Origin: Chelydra serpentina
Taxonomy: Eukaryota > Chordata > Testudines > Chelydridae
Direction of reading: 5' to 3'
Length of the DNA stretch: 64,000 bases
Assembly (NCBI GenBank): GCA_037349315.1
Contig: JBAIAC010000042.1
Coordinates: forward strand, 9,176,001 to 9,240,000
The notes under the pieces are model-generated. The model saw only the letters and a program-made list of their open reading frames with translations. It was not told where the DNA came from and did no database searches. Every line of letters begins with the position of its first letter. The stretch's first letter is position 1. The translations under genes and the position numbers were made by a program. Below are positions 41,001-45,969 of this stretch, piece after piece.

Positions 41001-42666
41001 CGCTGGCCGGAAATGGGATAGGGGCAGGGGCAGGGCCCTGCTGGCTGAGAGCTGGCATGCAGTGGGGGCTGCGCTGACGACCAGCAGGGGAAGAGTCTGG
41101 CCCTGCATTCTGCATCTTCGCCCCACCACCAGCCTTGCAAACCCACCCCCATCGTCAGCCACTGGCCACCTTCTCCTCATCACTGGTGGGTGGGCATCTG
41201 GTGAGCAGTGTTTCGGCCAGCAGCAGGATCCGCCACTACTGATGGGGCGGAGACAGAAAATACAGGACAATTTGCCCATTTTTAAGAAAAAGCTGGGACA
41301 CCAGTGGGAGGGTTTAATATGGGACTGTCCCTTTAAAAAAGGGACGTCTGGTCACCCTACCCCTGAGGGGAGTCAGGGCCCATCTGCCTGTGAGGAGACA
41401 ATGAGCTGGGAAAGGGCAGGGGGAGCCTGGGTGGGGGTGGGAAGATGTCAGTGGGGGATGGGGGAAGAGGACAAGATGATGCTGGGAGAGGAAAGGGGAG
41501 GGGCAGGTGACAGGAGCAGAAGGGGGAGGGGGAGGGGAAAAGGGAGGGATAGGCACAAGGGCAATGTGGGGGGCGGGCAAGAGGAGCAGGCACTAGGAAG
41601 TGGAAGGGATGAGGGGTGGGGCAGGTGCCAGGACCATGGGGACGGGGAGTAAATAGGCAGGCACCAGGAACAAGGACCTGGGAATTACAGTGGGTAAAAA
41701 GCTGGATATGTGTCAGGAGGGTGCTAAGGGGGAAAAGGAGAGGCAGGATCAGGGCCATAGAGTATGCATGAGGGACAGGACTGGAGATAAGGGGAGGGGT
41801 GGGCATGAGGGGCCAAAGGGGGGCAAGAGAAGGGGGGAAGGGAAGGGCAGGCCCCATGGAGGCAGATGGGGCAATGGTAGAGATGCGACTCAGGGGAAAG
41901 AGGAGGAGTGAAGGGAGGGACTGGCACCAGGGCACTGGAGGGGTGAGGGGTGCTGGTGTCGGGGGCAGAAGGCGAGGGGAGGGGGAGGGGGAAGAACTAA
42001 GGGGAAGGTGCCAGGGGGAGGGGGTGCGAGGGAAGGGGCAGGCACCGTGGGGAGCAACGGGGATGCAGGTTAAGTTCCCTTTGATGCCAGTGACAAGCCG
42101 CTGCCCCCGGCACTGACTTTGTGACTCTCTCCCCAGTGGATGTGACTCTGGATCCAGACACGGCTCATTCCAACCTCGTTCTGTCTGAGGATCGGAAACA
42201 CGTGAAGCACACAGCCTGGGATCCGCCCAACAAGTCTGAGGGATTCTATCATTATATCTGTGTTCTGGGCGCTGAGGGGTTCGCGGGCGGGAGGCGTTAC
42301 TGGGAGGTGGAGGTGGGAGGCAAGACAGGTTGGTACCTGGGGGTTTGTAGGGAATCTGTGAGCAGGAAGGGAAACGTCACACTCACACCTGTGAATGGAT
42401 ACTGGGTTGTGTGGCTGACAGGTGGGATATACCAGGCCCTCACCTCCCCCTCGACCTCCCTCCCCGTGAGCATCAGGCCCAGCCGGGTGGGGATTTTCCT
42501 GGACTATGAGGCGGGCGAGGTCTCGTTTTACAATGTGACTGACAGGTCCCGTCTCTTCACTTTCACTGACACCTTCTCCGGGACGCTCCACCCTTATTTC
42601 AGTCCTGGTTACTATGTTTGGGGTACAAATGCGGCTCCCCTGAAAATCTGCCCGGTCCCAGGTTAG
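7764..42666 (+). CDS. Butyrophilin-like (BTN/BTNL family) gene, multi-exon; 5' exons outside window
   Basis: This spans the visible exons of one gene for a type I membrane protein of the butyrophilin/B30.2 family. In order the exons give an Ig C-type ectodomain, a transmembrane helix, three 11-residue coiled-coil exons, a 7-residue exon, a possible 2-residue microexon, a 9-residue exon and a complete cytoplasmic PRY-SPRY domain ending in TAG. Every internal exon is phase 1-1, has AG/GT borders and joins in frame, which is the canonical BTN exon plan. BTN proteins act at the cell surface in immune regulation, with B30.2 as an intracellular sensing or binding domain; a ligand for this protein cannot be inferred. 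No leader or IgV exon was found between 2440 and 7763, so either they lie upstream or this is an IgC-only form. Introns are almost wholly transposon-derived. It is close in domain plan to BTN1/2/3 and BTNL, but orthology cannot be assigned. Confidence 0.9.
8196..8440. mobile_element. Foldback MITE with ~90-bp arms
   Basis: Left arm begins atgtctacattgcaattaga and right arm ends with its inverted match (tctaattgcaatatagacat). Within the arms ggctcaggctaag and gcagtgtagacg recur inverted, so the single strand would form a long hairpin. It lies 150 bp into the intron after the Ig exon. Confidence 0.65.
9475..10080 (-). mobile_element. Solo LTR, 606 bp
   Basis: Ends are TGTGACA and TGTCACA, with a 4-bp target duplication atac at 9471-9474 and 10081-10084. 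On the minus strand a TTTAAAAAGG box lies near 9865. No primer-binding site, polypurine tract or coding sequence is attached, so it is a solo LTR formed by recombination, probably of Ty3/gypsy or retroviral type. Confidence 0.85.
10214..10337. mobile_element. hAT-type MITE, 124 bp, TAGGGTGACCAGA family
   Basis: Termini TAGGGTGACCAGA and TCTGGTCATCCTA with a perfect 8-bp target duplication gtcatatc (10206-10213, 10338-10345). Same family as 20333, 22651 and 36218. Confidence 0.9.
10555..10823. mobile_element. MITE with CTTGTCTGCA / TAGACAAGCC ends
   Basis: Left end gcttgtctgcagg pairs with right end cctatagacaagcc. The interior is rich in inverted GTGCAC/GTGCGCAGC motifs. Probably Harbinger-derived. 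Confidence 0.55.
10826..10935 (+). repeat. Dispersed direct repeat, copy 1
   Basis: Shares gttctggattctaag and a diverged flank of about 100 bp with 12150-12262. The origin of the unit is unknown; it could be the internal edge of the neighbouring LTRs. Confidence 0.45.
11267..12145 (-). mobile_element. Minus-strand LTR remnant
   Basis: Read on the minus strand: start TGTGACACACTGGG at 12145, TATAAAATAA near 11650, AATAAACTTA near 11325 and an A/T-rich end around 11267. The order promoter, polyadenylation signal and end fits an LTR. The right border against 12150 and the left border are not proven by a target duplication. Confidence 0.5.
12150..12262 (+). repeat. Dispersed direct repeat, copy 2
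   Basis: Counterpart of 10826-10935, with the shared core gttctggattctaag. It ends in a short stretch beside the LTR remnant. Confidence 0.45.
12628..12744 (+). CDS. Exon: transmembrane segment of butyrophilin-like protein
   Basis: This is a 117-nt, phase 1-1 exon (39 codons). The acceptor CTTGCAG ends at 12627 and the donor GTGAGT starts at 12745. It encodes a short stalk ([10 protein letters not shown]), a hydrophobic helix of about 22 residues starting at [11 protein letters not shown], and a stop-transfer stretch [16 protein letters not shown] and FW.QHRAK resemble mammalian BTN transmembrane exons closely. The split codon at the 5' junction completes as GAG with the final G of the Ig exon. 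The exon places the preceding Ig domain outside and the coiled-coil and B30.2 region in the cytosol. Confidence 0.93.
13288..14904 (-). mobile_element. Solo LTR carrying a nested MITE
   Basis: Ends TGTTAG and CTAACA with a 5-bp target duplication acctc (13283-13287, 14905-14909). On the minus strand a TATATAAATT box lies at about 13475-13485 and AATAAACATT near 13393, in the order expected for an LTR. Without the nested MITE at 13697-14469 the LTR is about 840 bp. A 5-bp duplication suits an endogenous retrovirus or gypsy element. Confidence 0.78.
13697..14469. mobile_element. Large foldback MITE inside the LTR
   Basis: Ends GGCCTTGGCTACACT and, inverted, GGCTAAGGCTACACT (12 of 15 match). 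Subterminal cagcgctgtac motifs are mirrored. It is the youngest layer of a three-deep nest. Confidence 0.65.
15036..15268. mobile_element. Harbinger-type MITE, 233 bp
   Basis: GGCTTTATCTACACG to GTGTAGACAAG, flanked by taa at 15033-15035 and 15269-15271, the TWA target typical of PIF/Harbinger. It contains paired cagcactggg and cagtgctggg arms. Confidence 0.72.
15287..15476. mobile_element. Harbinger-type MITE, ~190 bp
   Basis: Starts ggctgggtatacactgc and ends gcagtgctgtaggtgtagac plus aagccc. A diverged relative of its neighbours. Confidence 0.6.
15480..17040. other. Unassigned sequence, possibly LTR-derived
   Basis: The stretch around 16060-16120 (aataaacttttaataaaag) resembles the polyadenylation region of the nearby LTRs. 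No element borders or exons were found; the 132-codon frame at 16188 is low-complexity and unsupported. Confidence 0.4.
17051..17211 (-). mobile_element. tRNA-derived SINE (Cry/tortoise Pol III SINE type)
   Basis: Minus strand: gggagggatagctcagtggt at the 5' end is a tRNA box A region, ccctggggttgtgagtt continues into box B, and the tail (ctagataacc...ctgatattct) is like a CR1 3' end. This head-tail combination is the hallmark of the turtle SINE. Transcribed by Pol III when active. Confidence 0.85.
17243..17503. mobile_element. Harbinger-type MITE, ~260 bp
   Basis: Starts ggctaagtctacact and ends with a diverged gccattgtagatggc. It keeps the internal ccacctccacaaggggaatag block used to reconstruct the split element at 13193. 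Confidence 0.65.
17732..17870 (+). repeat. Tandem repeat, ~3 copies of a ~55-bp unit
   Basis: The unit has the form (a)gggcagngaggccnnnnngccagagtcaa, with copies near 17732, 17782 and 17830. The flanks 17504-18284 and 19448-19660 look like one older repeat or LTR interrupted by the 1147-bp hAT. Confidence 0.6.
18293..19439. mobile_element. hAT-type non-autonomous element, 1147 bp
   Basis: Ends CAGGGGTGGATTTA and TAAATCCGCCACTG are inverted repeats. Flanking 8-mers ccagactg (18285-18292) and ctagactg (19440-19447) differ at one base. A second copy lies at 48340-49095 and shares the internal block caatatttggaa...gatcattaa. Overlapping GC-rich frames here (up to 145 codons) are spurious. Confidence 0.82.
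19780..19872. mobile_element. 3' end of a GC-rich hAT element
   Basis: Repeated gtgccaccccaag phrases end in gtgtagagccggctctg, the same type of terminus as the element at 24687-25789. The 5' part is missing or unrecognised. Confidence 0.5.
19873..20324. other. Intron sequence before the hendecad exons
   Basis: No further exon seen. The piece from about 20280 (accataaatacgacggtgaaatctcacc) is repeated in diverged form before hendecad exons 2 and 3 and marks the left edge of the exon duplication unit. Confidence 0.5.
20333..20455. mobile_element. hAT-type MITE, 123 bp, TAGGGTGACCAGA family, in hendecad intron
   Basis: The element runs from TAGGATGACCAGAC to GTCTGGTCACCCTA-type termini (rc) and is flanked by a perfect 8-bp duplication, cctctcac, at 20325-20332 and 20456-20463. 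An 8-bp target duplication with CA/TA-rich inverted ends is typical of hAT elements. It sits in the polypyrimidine side of the intron, only 24 bp before the first 33-nt coding exon, so it lies close to the splice branch region. Confidence 0.88.
20480..20512 (+). CDS. Exon: 33-nt hendecad coiled-coil exon 1
   Basis: This 33-nt phase 1-1 exon is preceded by a pyrimidine tract and CTCTAG (to 20479) and followed by GTCAGT at 20513. With the split first codon it encodes [11 protein letters not shown], eleven residues. It belongs to the family of tiny juxtamembrane exons that encode the coiled-coil stalk between transmembrane helix and B30.2 in butyrophilins. Unlike the usual 21- or 27-nt BTN exons this one is 33 nt, giving one hendecad. 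It shares sequence and flanks with exons at 21111 and 21232. Confidence 0.86.
20562..20853. mobile_element. PIF/Harbinger-type MITE, 292 bp
   Basis: Termini are GCCCTTGTCTACACT on the left and a matching GTATAGACGTACCC on the right, with a 3-bp direct duplication ata at 20559-20561 and 20854-20856. The interior holds a long inverted copy of the motif CTAAGATATG around GTCGAC. The terminal motif recurs in many short elements here and also starts the decayed Harbinger transposase element at 50734, so I infer a common transposase. Confidence 0.75.
20884..21080 (+). mobile_element. CR1 LINE 3' fragment
   Basis: A 5'-truncated CR1 piece. The first part reads as the end of a CR1 ORF2 (WNNFPR...GDSP...RLDVF) and the rest is the characteristic CR1 3' untranslated tail with the gggtcagactagatgatcac motif. 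It lies between two of the hendecad exons. Confidence 0.8.
21111..21143 (+). CDS. Exon: 33-nt hendecad coiled-coil exon 2
   Basis: Second 33-nt phase 1-1 exon. Acceptor CCCTCTAG ends at 21110; donor GTCAGTG begins at 21144. It encodes [11 protein letters not shown]. The T-L-x-S core and the acidic/basic pattern match exons 1 and 3, and the leucine falls at the same position of the 11-residue repeat. It is only 88 nt upstream of the third exon, a very short intron that supports a recent tandem duplication. Confidence 0.86.
21232..21264 (+). CDS. Exon: 33-nt hendecad coiled-coil exon 3
   Basis: Third 33-nt phase 1-1 exon. Acceptor CCCTCTAG ends at 21231; donor GTCAGT begins at 21265. It encodes [11 protein letters not shown]. 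Together the three exons add 33 residues with leucines spaced exactly 11 apart, expected to form an extended cytoplasmic coiled coil next to the membrane. Confidence 0.86.
21636..21883. mobile_element. Foldback MITE, ~250 bp
   Basis: Left end gggtacatctacagtgaaaa and right end ttttttgcagtgtagatgaaccc are inverted counterparts; gagcctgggtcaac and ccaggctctgag are mirrored inside. Confidence 0.6.
21884..22650. other. Unassigned intron sequence
   Basis: AT-rich to neutral, no exon or repeat border supported. Confidence 0.45.
22651..22753. mobile_element. hAT-type MITE, TAGGGTGACCAGA family (shorter copy)
   Basis: Reads taggtcaaccagacagcaagt to gacatctggtcaccctt. Flanking agctcact and atctcact match at 7 of 8 positions. 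Confidence 0.75.
22858..23035 (+). repeat. tRNA-like repeat with opposed halves
   Basis: A box A-like ggttagggtacccacctggg and box B-like ggttcaagtcc (22901-22911) are followed by an inverted tRNA-like half (aaccactgggctatggga) and a tail ctgatgtgaggctccct. Parts recur at 39750-39850 and, inverted, at 45606-45690. It is not a cloverleaf-forming tRNA gene. Confidence 0.5.
23036..23793. other. Unassigned, partly LTR-like sequence
   Basis: The part from 23700 (aaactactgaagtttaattaatagag) resembles LTR polyadenylation regions. No borders were established. Confidence 0.4.
23806..24036. mobile_element. Penelope terminal hairpin insertion, 231 bp
   Basis: Two nearly perfect inverted arms (23863-23938 and 23953-24033) carry the element's 3' terminus (aagcttatgcttcaata... 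tataaggtgccac). Flanking aatctatagcct (23794-23805) and aatttatagcct (24037-24048) match 11 of 12. No coding sequence. The same frame therefore appears on both strands. Confidence 0.8.
24490..26250 (+). mobile_element. L2 LINE reverse transcriptase remnant, split by a hAT
   Basis: The plus frame reads [21 protein letters not shown] up to 24678 and continues after 25798 (KVSNHL), which fits the L2 RT block around the LLERxVYNR and LQSxFRPxHSTE motifs. Downstream the frame decays (YMHGIR...). Removing the 1103-bp hAT and one copy of gctcttgc restores the continuity of the old sequence. It is an ancient non-functional copy. Confidence 0.75.
24687..25789. mobile_element. GC-rich hAT element with internal tandem array, 1103 bp
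   Basis: Ends CAGGGCCGGCTCTGG and CCTGGAGCCGGCCATG, with a perfect 8-bp duplication gctcttgc (24679-24686, 25790-25797). The interior is about 900 bp of degenerate tandem units built on ccccggccggggcgccggc. Because the array is nearly free of A/T-rich stop codons, long frames exist on both strands (up to 384 codons). They are Pro/Gly/Ala/Arg low complexity and not genes. Confidence 0.88.
26251..27007. other. Unassigned intron sequence
   Basis: Mixed composition, purine-rich after 26570. No exon with splice borders was seen. Confidence 0.4.
27008..27081 (+). mobile_element. L2/MIR tail fragment
   Basis: The tgtaaactctttggagtagg block is the same L2/MIR tail as at 3870. Confidence 0.6.
27128..27502. 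mobile_element. hAT element with 75-bp minisatellite, 375 bp
   Basis: Ends CAGTGGCATAGCCAGG and (inverted) CAGTAGCGTAGCCATG; duplication gctgtagc at 27120-27127 and 27503-27510. Inside are about three tandem units of roughly 75 bp (atgctccgctctggctgcag... gcaccaggagc). Same family as 39280-39572. Confidence 0.86.
28090..30327 (+). mobile_element. CR1 LINE, 5'-truncated, with RT and 3' tail
   Basis: Begins within ORF2 just before the RT domain and ends with the CR1 3' tail, gggtcagactagatgatcat followed by tandem tctatgag units (30305-30327). The 3' UTR spans 29884-30300. Confidence 0.92.
28118..29883 (+). pseudogene. CR1 ORF2 reverse transcriptase with one frameshift
   Basis: The first frame (28118-29074) shows [25 protein letters not shown] and other RT blocks. 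A single-base indel near 28975-28985 moves the [13 protein letters not shown] block into the frame of the second open stretch, which carries the catalytic FADDTK at about 29080-29097 and runs to 29883 through [13 protein letters not shown] and RRATRMIRG to the end of ORF2. Otherwise there are few lesions, suggesting a fairly young copy. The endonuclease domain is lost by 5' truncation. Confidence 0.9.
30504..30626. mobile_element. hAT-type MITE, 123 bp, TAGGGTTGCCAA family
   Basis: TAGGGTTGCCAA and TTGGCAACTCTA ends (11 of 12), perfect 8-bp duplication cttaaagg at 30496-30503 and 30627-30634, and an internal mirror around taattaaagat. It lies 360 bp before the 21-nt exon. Confidence 0.9.
30987..31007 (+). 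CDS. Exon: 21-nt heptad exon of butyrophilin-like gene
   Basis: A 21-nt phase 1-1 exon with acceptor TACTTTCCAG (to 30986) and donor GTATGTG from 31008. It encodes GEYEAVK, one heptad. This is the classic BTN juxtamembrane exon size. It is separated from the hendecad exons by 9.7 kb of transposon-filled intron and lies between two hAT elements with related ends. Confidence 0.85.
31202..32039. mobile_element. hAT-type non-autonomous element, 838 bp
   Basis: Starts TACAGTTGCCA and ends TGGCAACTCTA (10 of 11 inverted match), with a perfect 8-bp duplication atattaac (31194-31201, 32040-32047). The ends relate it to the MITE at 30504. The G-rich interior gives unsupported frames of up to 252 codons. 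A fragment of the right end recurs at 42767. Confidence 0.88.
32048..33030. other. Unassigned intron sequence ending in a strong polypyrimidine tract
   Basis: No repeat borders were found. The final 50 bases (pyrimidine run 32983-33016) form the acceptor for the candidate microexon. Confidence 0.45.
33031..33036 (+). CDS. Possible 6-nt microexon of butyrophilin-like gene
   Basis: A long pyrimidine tract (32983-33016) and CTCTGGCAG are followed by AACTGG and then a strong donor GTAAGC at 33037. In phase 1 this adds two residues, E-L, and leaves the frame intact into the next exon. The splice signals are strong but a 6-nt exon is rare, so it may be skipped or be a decoy. Transcript evidence would settle it. 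Confidence 0.4.
33141..33167 (+). CDS. Exon: 27-nt exon before B30.2
   Basis: A 27-nt phase 1-1 exon. Acceptor TTATTTCAG ends at 33140 and donor GTAACT starts at 33168. It encodes GLARARGYA, nine residues. A 27-nt exon of this type immediately precedes the B30.2 exon in mammalian butyrophilins, and the basic RAR..YA pattern is family-like. It splices in frame to [10 protein letters not shown] of the terminal exon. Confidence 0.87.
33655..33945. repeat. GC-rich module of repeated inverted GATTTAAAGGGCCC blocks
   Basis: gatttaaagggcccagggct occurs at 33764 and 33882, and its inverted partner agccctgggccctttaaatc at 33918; a shorter partner lies at 33808-33825. The blocks could fold into alternative hairpins. 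Probably the interior of the hAT element whose right end is at 34216. Confidence 0.65.
34142..34216. mobile_element. Right end of a CATAGGCGCCGAC-family hAT
   Basis: Contains the diagnostic cagcacccatcaatttttcc, gagcacccacggagt and the terminal CGGCGCCTATG. The left end could not be placed; it may be near 33590. Confidence 0.6.
34233..34740. mobile_element. Harbinger-type MITE, 508 bp
   Basis: GGGCATGTCTACACTGC and the inverted right end GTAGTGTAAACCAAACC are flanked by taa on both sides (34230-34232, 34741-34743), the Harbinger target. A truncated relative lies at 57045-57215. Confidence 0.78.
34744..34992 (-). mobile_element. LTR of a gypsy-type element with polypurine tract
   Basis: On the minus strand a polypurine run (taaagggggag, about 34990-35003) is followed by TGTAACGGAATGC, as at the start of a 3' LTR. 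The other end is hidden by the MITE at 34233-34740. Confidence 0.6.
35074..35940 (-). pseudogene. Ty3/gypsy integrase, decayed
   Basis: From the right, the minus strand shows an integrase core with [15 protein letters not shown], then a segment matching the GPQF(T/S)(A/S)AEF region, and after frame breaks a 162-codon C-terminal frame (35562-35074) with [16 protein letters not shown] and a terminal basic RRPAPFRDT. It sits correctly upstream of the LTR at 34744-34992. Integrase inserts retroelement DNA. The ORF track of the copy is interrupted near 35600-35700. Confidence 0.72.
36218..36340. mobile_element. hAT-type MITE, 123 bp, TAGGGTGACCAGA family
   Basis: Full copy with tagggtgaccaaatgtcccg and ctatctggtcacccta; flanking cttggatg and gttggatg match 7 of 8. 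Confidence 0.85.
36350..38110 (-). pseudogene. Retroelement gag-like remnant with two CCHC zinc knuckles
   Basis: The minus strand contains two CX2CX4HX4C motifs, one at about 38055-38100 ([14 protein letters not shown]) and one at about 37850-37900 ([14 protein letters not shown]), in different frames. Downstream are broken frames including a coiled-coil-like stretch near 36650 ([15 protein letters not shown]). Zinc knuckles bind nucleic acid in Gag. It may belong to the gypsy element whose integrase lies left, but the order suggests rearrangement or a separate element. Confidence 0.5.
38111..39081. other. Unassigned sequence with a foldback stretch
   Basis: gtctggggctggagcctggg at 38387 and ccagctccagcctgaac at 38446 form an inverted pair, hinting at a MITE. 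No exon was seen. Confidence 0.4.
39090..39670. mobile_element. hAT element hosting a nested hAT
   Basis: Flanked by a perfect 8-bp duplication ttcccgaa (39082-39089, 39671-39678). It contains the family phrases ctccgtgggtgctccggg and ends gttggcacctgtg, relating it to 49239, 60235 and 34216. The ends are diverged. Confidence 0.78.
39280..39572. mobile_element. Nested hAT, 293 bp, CAGTAGCGTAGCCA family
   Basis: CAGTAGCGTAGCCAG and CTGGCTGCGCTACTG ends (14 of 15) with a perfect duplication ggaggagg (39272-39279, 39573-39580). Internally aaaaaggcgccgcttct is present in both orientations and gaagacccggagcgccgcc is mirrored, so a stable foldback is expected. Confidence 0.88.
39681..40960. other. 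Unassigned intron sequence
   Basis: Includes a short tandem duplication, attagaatgtgcgtctcctcc, at about 39748 and 39777. Frames up to 169 codons lack family motifs and splice borders. Confidence 0.4.
41230..41363 (-). mobile_element. Related hAT fragment (GGGTGACCAGACGTCCC end)
   Basis: On the minus strand ggtgaccagacgtccctttt, gggacagtccc and a tail resembling but not identical to the 123-bp family. It may extend left to about 40960. Confidence 0.5.
41390..42060 (+). repeat. Purine-rich (G/A) low-complexity tract before the B30.2 exon
   Basis: About 650 bp dominated by ggggagggg and gaggagcagg runs, with only scattered pyrimidines. It is a candidate for G-quadruplex or triplex structure and ends 77 bp before the B30.2 exon. 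Frames on both strands are composition artefacts. Confidence 0.8.
42137..42666 (+). CDS. Terminal exon: complete PRY-SPRY (B30.2) domain
   Basis: The last coding exon has acceptor CTCTCCCCAG to 42136 and ends with TAG at 42664-42666, about 176 codons. PRY begins [17 protein letters not shown]. The three B30.2 signature motifs are present: LDPDTA near the start, RRYWEVEV at about residues 58-65, and [12 protein letters not shown] at about residues 127-138. The [11 protein letters not shown] and NGYWVVWL core strands are also intact. B30.2 domains are cytosolic binding modules; in BTN3A1 the domain senses phosphoantigens, but I cannot show the pocket residues here. There is no stop or frameshift, so purifying selection seems likely. 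The exon is preceded by a 650-bp purine-rich tract. Confidence 0.97.
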
Positions 42667-42766
42667 GCTAGAGGGAATCTCTGTCCCTGACAGTGACACC
42701 CGTGGCAGAGACTGTCCCCTCCCAGCGCTGCTGCTCTTCCCGCCCCAGTGCTGGGGGCCAGTTACT

Positions 42767-42862
42767 GCAGGTAACTGGACTTTTTGTGCTGACCGGACGC
42801 TGCCAGTTTCCCTTTTCAACTGGAGAGTCCAGTCGAGAACCGGACACCTGGCAACCTCAGCC
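42767..42862. mobile_element. hAT fragment in the 3' UTR/flank
   Basis: gagtccagtcgagaaccgga and cacctggcaacct match the right end of the 31202-32039 element. The left end is absent. Confidence 0.6.
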
Positions 42863-45605
42863 CAGGCTGGGTGAATGGGTCCCACTTGCTGGAAGGAGCC
42901 AGACAGATTTCCCCCTCTCCCCCTGTGTTTGCTCCATCCCTGGCACAGGGTGATGCTGGTAAGAAATACTGCCAGACAGCTAGTGCTGTTTGCTGCCCTC
43001 ACCTTTCCCCGTCCTCTGTCCCAGGGGTAGCAGATGGTGATGGACGGGGATCATTCACTCCTGTCAGAATATTCTACCCCTGTGAAATCTCAATGTAAAC
43101 TATGAAAGAAAAAAGATTATTCTAATTTAGAAAGTGTTATTATTGTCATAAGGTGTAAATGCAGGAACGTTTTCATTTACATTTCAAAAATAAGCATCTA
43201 AACATATTTTTAGAAATGGAATTATTTACATTTTTTTTTAATTCTTCCCTCAAATCTATATTGAAGTTTAACTTCTCTAACTAGTATAATTTGTATTTCA
43301 GCTGTGGAATTTCAAGAAATCCAAAATATTTATCTTAACAAAAAAAAATTATTAAATTGTCAGACTGAGGTTGCTCAGTTACAATGTACATGTGTCATAA
43401 ACATCACAACTACACACATGTGCAGCTGCTCTCACTCTCTTGTCCTCTCTTTATTGTCTTGACTCGTTCTCTCTGGAAGGGTGGGCACATACACCCATCC
43501 CCTGCACTACACCTTTGACAATTAATTTGGTGAAAAAAATATAGAATTAATTAAGCAATATATTTAAATTAACTCACACAAGTTTATAAAATAGTCTTTG
43601 AACTTCTGTTAGCATTAATTCATGTGATTTTTAACTTTCTAGCGTCATATAATCTGTAATCAAGATATGACACTTCCTTTCTTGTTCTCACATCAATTAA
43701 GAAAACATGGTCCCGAAGCTCAAATGCTATCTTCCTATAGATAGAAATAACTTCTACAATCTCCTTTTCTTAGTTTATTTTTCTTTAGAAATATTATTTG
43801 CAGGCAATGTACTGTCAGTGTCCACTGTTGATTTCAATGTACTGCTGGGCTTTTCATGTTCTTGGTTCTAAGGATGAAACAAATGTAGTTTGGTAAAGAA
43901 ACAGAGACGGGGTTGTATTCCTTTACCGAATCATCATTAATTAAGTTAATTGTATTAAAGACACTGGCACTTGATGACACATAACATGAAATTTGGTGAT
44001 GTTTTATTAGCATAAATTCTTCTCCGCCATAAATTAGTCGAAAGGGTGATATTTTGTTGTCATGTGAGGTTTAGAGTACAAAGAAAATAAAGTTGCTCCA
44101 GGAAATTCAACTCAGTTCCTCTGGGTTCTGTTCACCACCTTCAGGAATGCTCTGTAAATATAGTGACTGACTGGTCTAATTCCTCCAAATTAGCCATTGA
44201 ACATAATTTCTTCAAGAGCTAGCTGAGCAGAGTATGAGGGGAGTCTCATCACATGGCATTGCTTGGACTACTTTTTATTTTAAATGTGATGTGTTATGAA
44301 TGTTCTCTATGTAATAATTCAGTTTTGAAAATTTATTCACAATATACCCCTCATGTCACAGTGCCCTAAACTTACCTTGATTGTTTGAAAATAAGTACCC
44401 TAAAGTTATCTTTTGATGGATCCGTTTGTGTTTTTATTCAGTCTCCTGGTGTTTAGGTGGCATGGGCTGCTGAAGCTATGTGTTTTTAACACAGGGAAAT
44501 GTTAATCTAAAAATAGATAATTTTTCCCTAAAATTTCCTTCGGAAATATCTGCGTTCCTTTCCCTATTTCTCACTGAATTATGTGTAATTACTGTGGCTT
44601 CTTATCCAATCTCATTGTGTTATTACATGGGAAAATATGTTGGCAAATCCACCTATCTGACAAGACATAAAAACGTGTTGTCAGTCACAATTTACAGCAT
44701 GAAGTGTCATGAAGAGATTGCAGGCAACATTCATTTTTAAATGTCTAACTGTAAATGGGCTCCCCCATTGGTTCCAGCAACCCCGGGCTGGCAGACCTCT
44801 GTGTGAATTAAGCAGCCTGCATTCTGCCAGGGAGCCTCCACCAAGTGTCTTTATTACCTTTTATGGTGCATCACAGCATCGCAGCAGTTACGAGGAGCCC
44901 CCTTCCTGCTCCCTGGTTCAGCCTTTTATACTGCTAACAAGGGGTGCTCTCGTGGTACACCACTGAGAGGCAATTTGCTGAGGGCAATTTGCTGAGACAC
45001 AGGGCAGTCACAGCCTCAGGCTGGTGGTTCTCCACCTCTAAGCAACACCAAACCAGCCAAACAGAGAGGGCTTCGGTTTCACCCCACTGGCTAACCAGAA
45101 GTCATACAAGCAATTCCCTCAGGTACCCCAGTTCCCTTGTACCACCAGTAGCACTCCTTATAGGGGTGACTGATTATGAAAACCGGTGTCCCCAATTAAA
45201 GGTTCTCCTGATCCCAAAGGACCAGCCGCAAAACCCAGGTCAATATACAAATTAGGCCTGCATTGGAGCAGGGGGACTGCATATTGGGTTTCCCACATGA
45301 TGCTCTAACTAGAGAGTCAGTCTCACTCTCTCCCTGGCCTAAGGACTATTTCAGTATTCATACACAGTGGAACAACTTCAGCAGGAAACACTGAGAGACC
45401 TGTCCCATAGGCCAGACATTAAGGTACTCTACACAAATGGGGAAAGACCCCAGTTCAAATCTTTTCTCCCCAGCATGCCATAGGTGCTGGAACGAGGGGC
45501 ACTGCAGTTGCTGCTGCACCCCATGGCTTGAAATGGTTCCCATCATATACAGGGTTTAGAGTTTGGTTCAATGGCTCTCAGCACCCTTCCTATACACATT
45601 TTTCT
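42863..45605. other. AT-rich 3' flank without recognised genes
   Basis: The least repetitive part of the window. It probably includes the 3' UTR of the butyrophilin-like gene. No second gene start was seen. Confidence 0.5.
44086..44091 (+). promoter_or_regulatory. Candidate polyadenylation signal AATAAA
   Basis: An AATAAA on the plus strand 1.4 kb after the B30.2 stop, in AT-rich non-repetitive sequence. It could end the butyrophilin-like transcript, but such hexamers occur by chance in AT-rich DNA and no downstream GU-rich element was confirmed. Confidence 0.2.
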
Positions 45606-45690
45606 AGCTCCCCTGCAGGTGGCAGAAGGGATTTGAACTCAGGTCTCTCATATCCCAGGTGAGTCTTTAACCACTGGGATAAAAGATATT
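45606..45690 (-). repeat. tRNA-like repeat fragment
   Basis: Minus strand: cccagtggttaaagactcac and gagttcaaatcc are box A- and box B-like. Relative of the repeat at 22858. Confidence 0.5.
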
Positions 45691-45969
45691 GGGGGGAGCA
45701 CCTCCTATTGCAGTGGCATGGTTTTGTGCAGGGCCCAAGCCAGTAGGTTGCTTCTGCACATGCCGACTGGTCCCAACCATCCCACAGGCAGGATAGATGG
45801 GGATGCCTAGTGTGAGGATCCCACTAGGGCATAGGCGGGAGATAGGTGCCCAGGAGACCAGACTGAAGCAGCAGTGCACCTGCTCACAGGCAAATATTTA
45901 TGTACATAAGGGAGTTCTGTGCCTATGCGTGAGGTCTCAGAGGACAGGAGAAGAGGAAACACAGTAGCT

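Noticed and set aside
41390..42060. Possible CRISPR-like or regulatory repeat array
   Set aside because: No regular repeat-spacer pattern; it is simple purine-rich low complexity.
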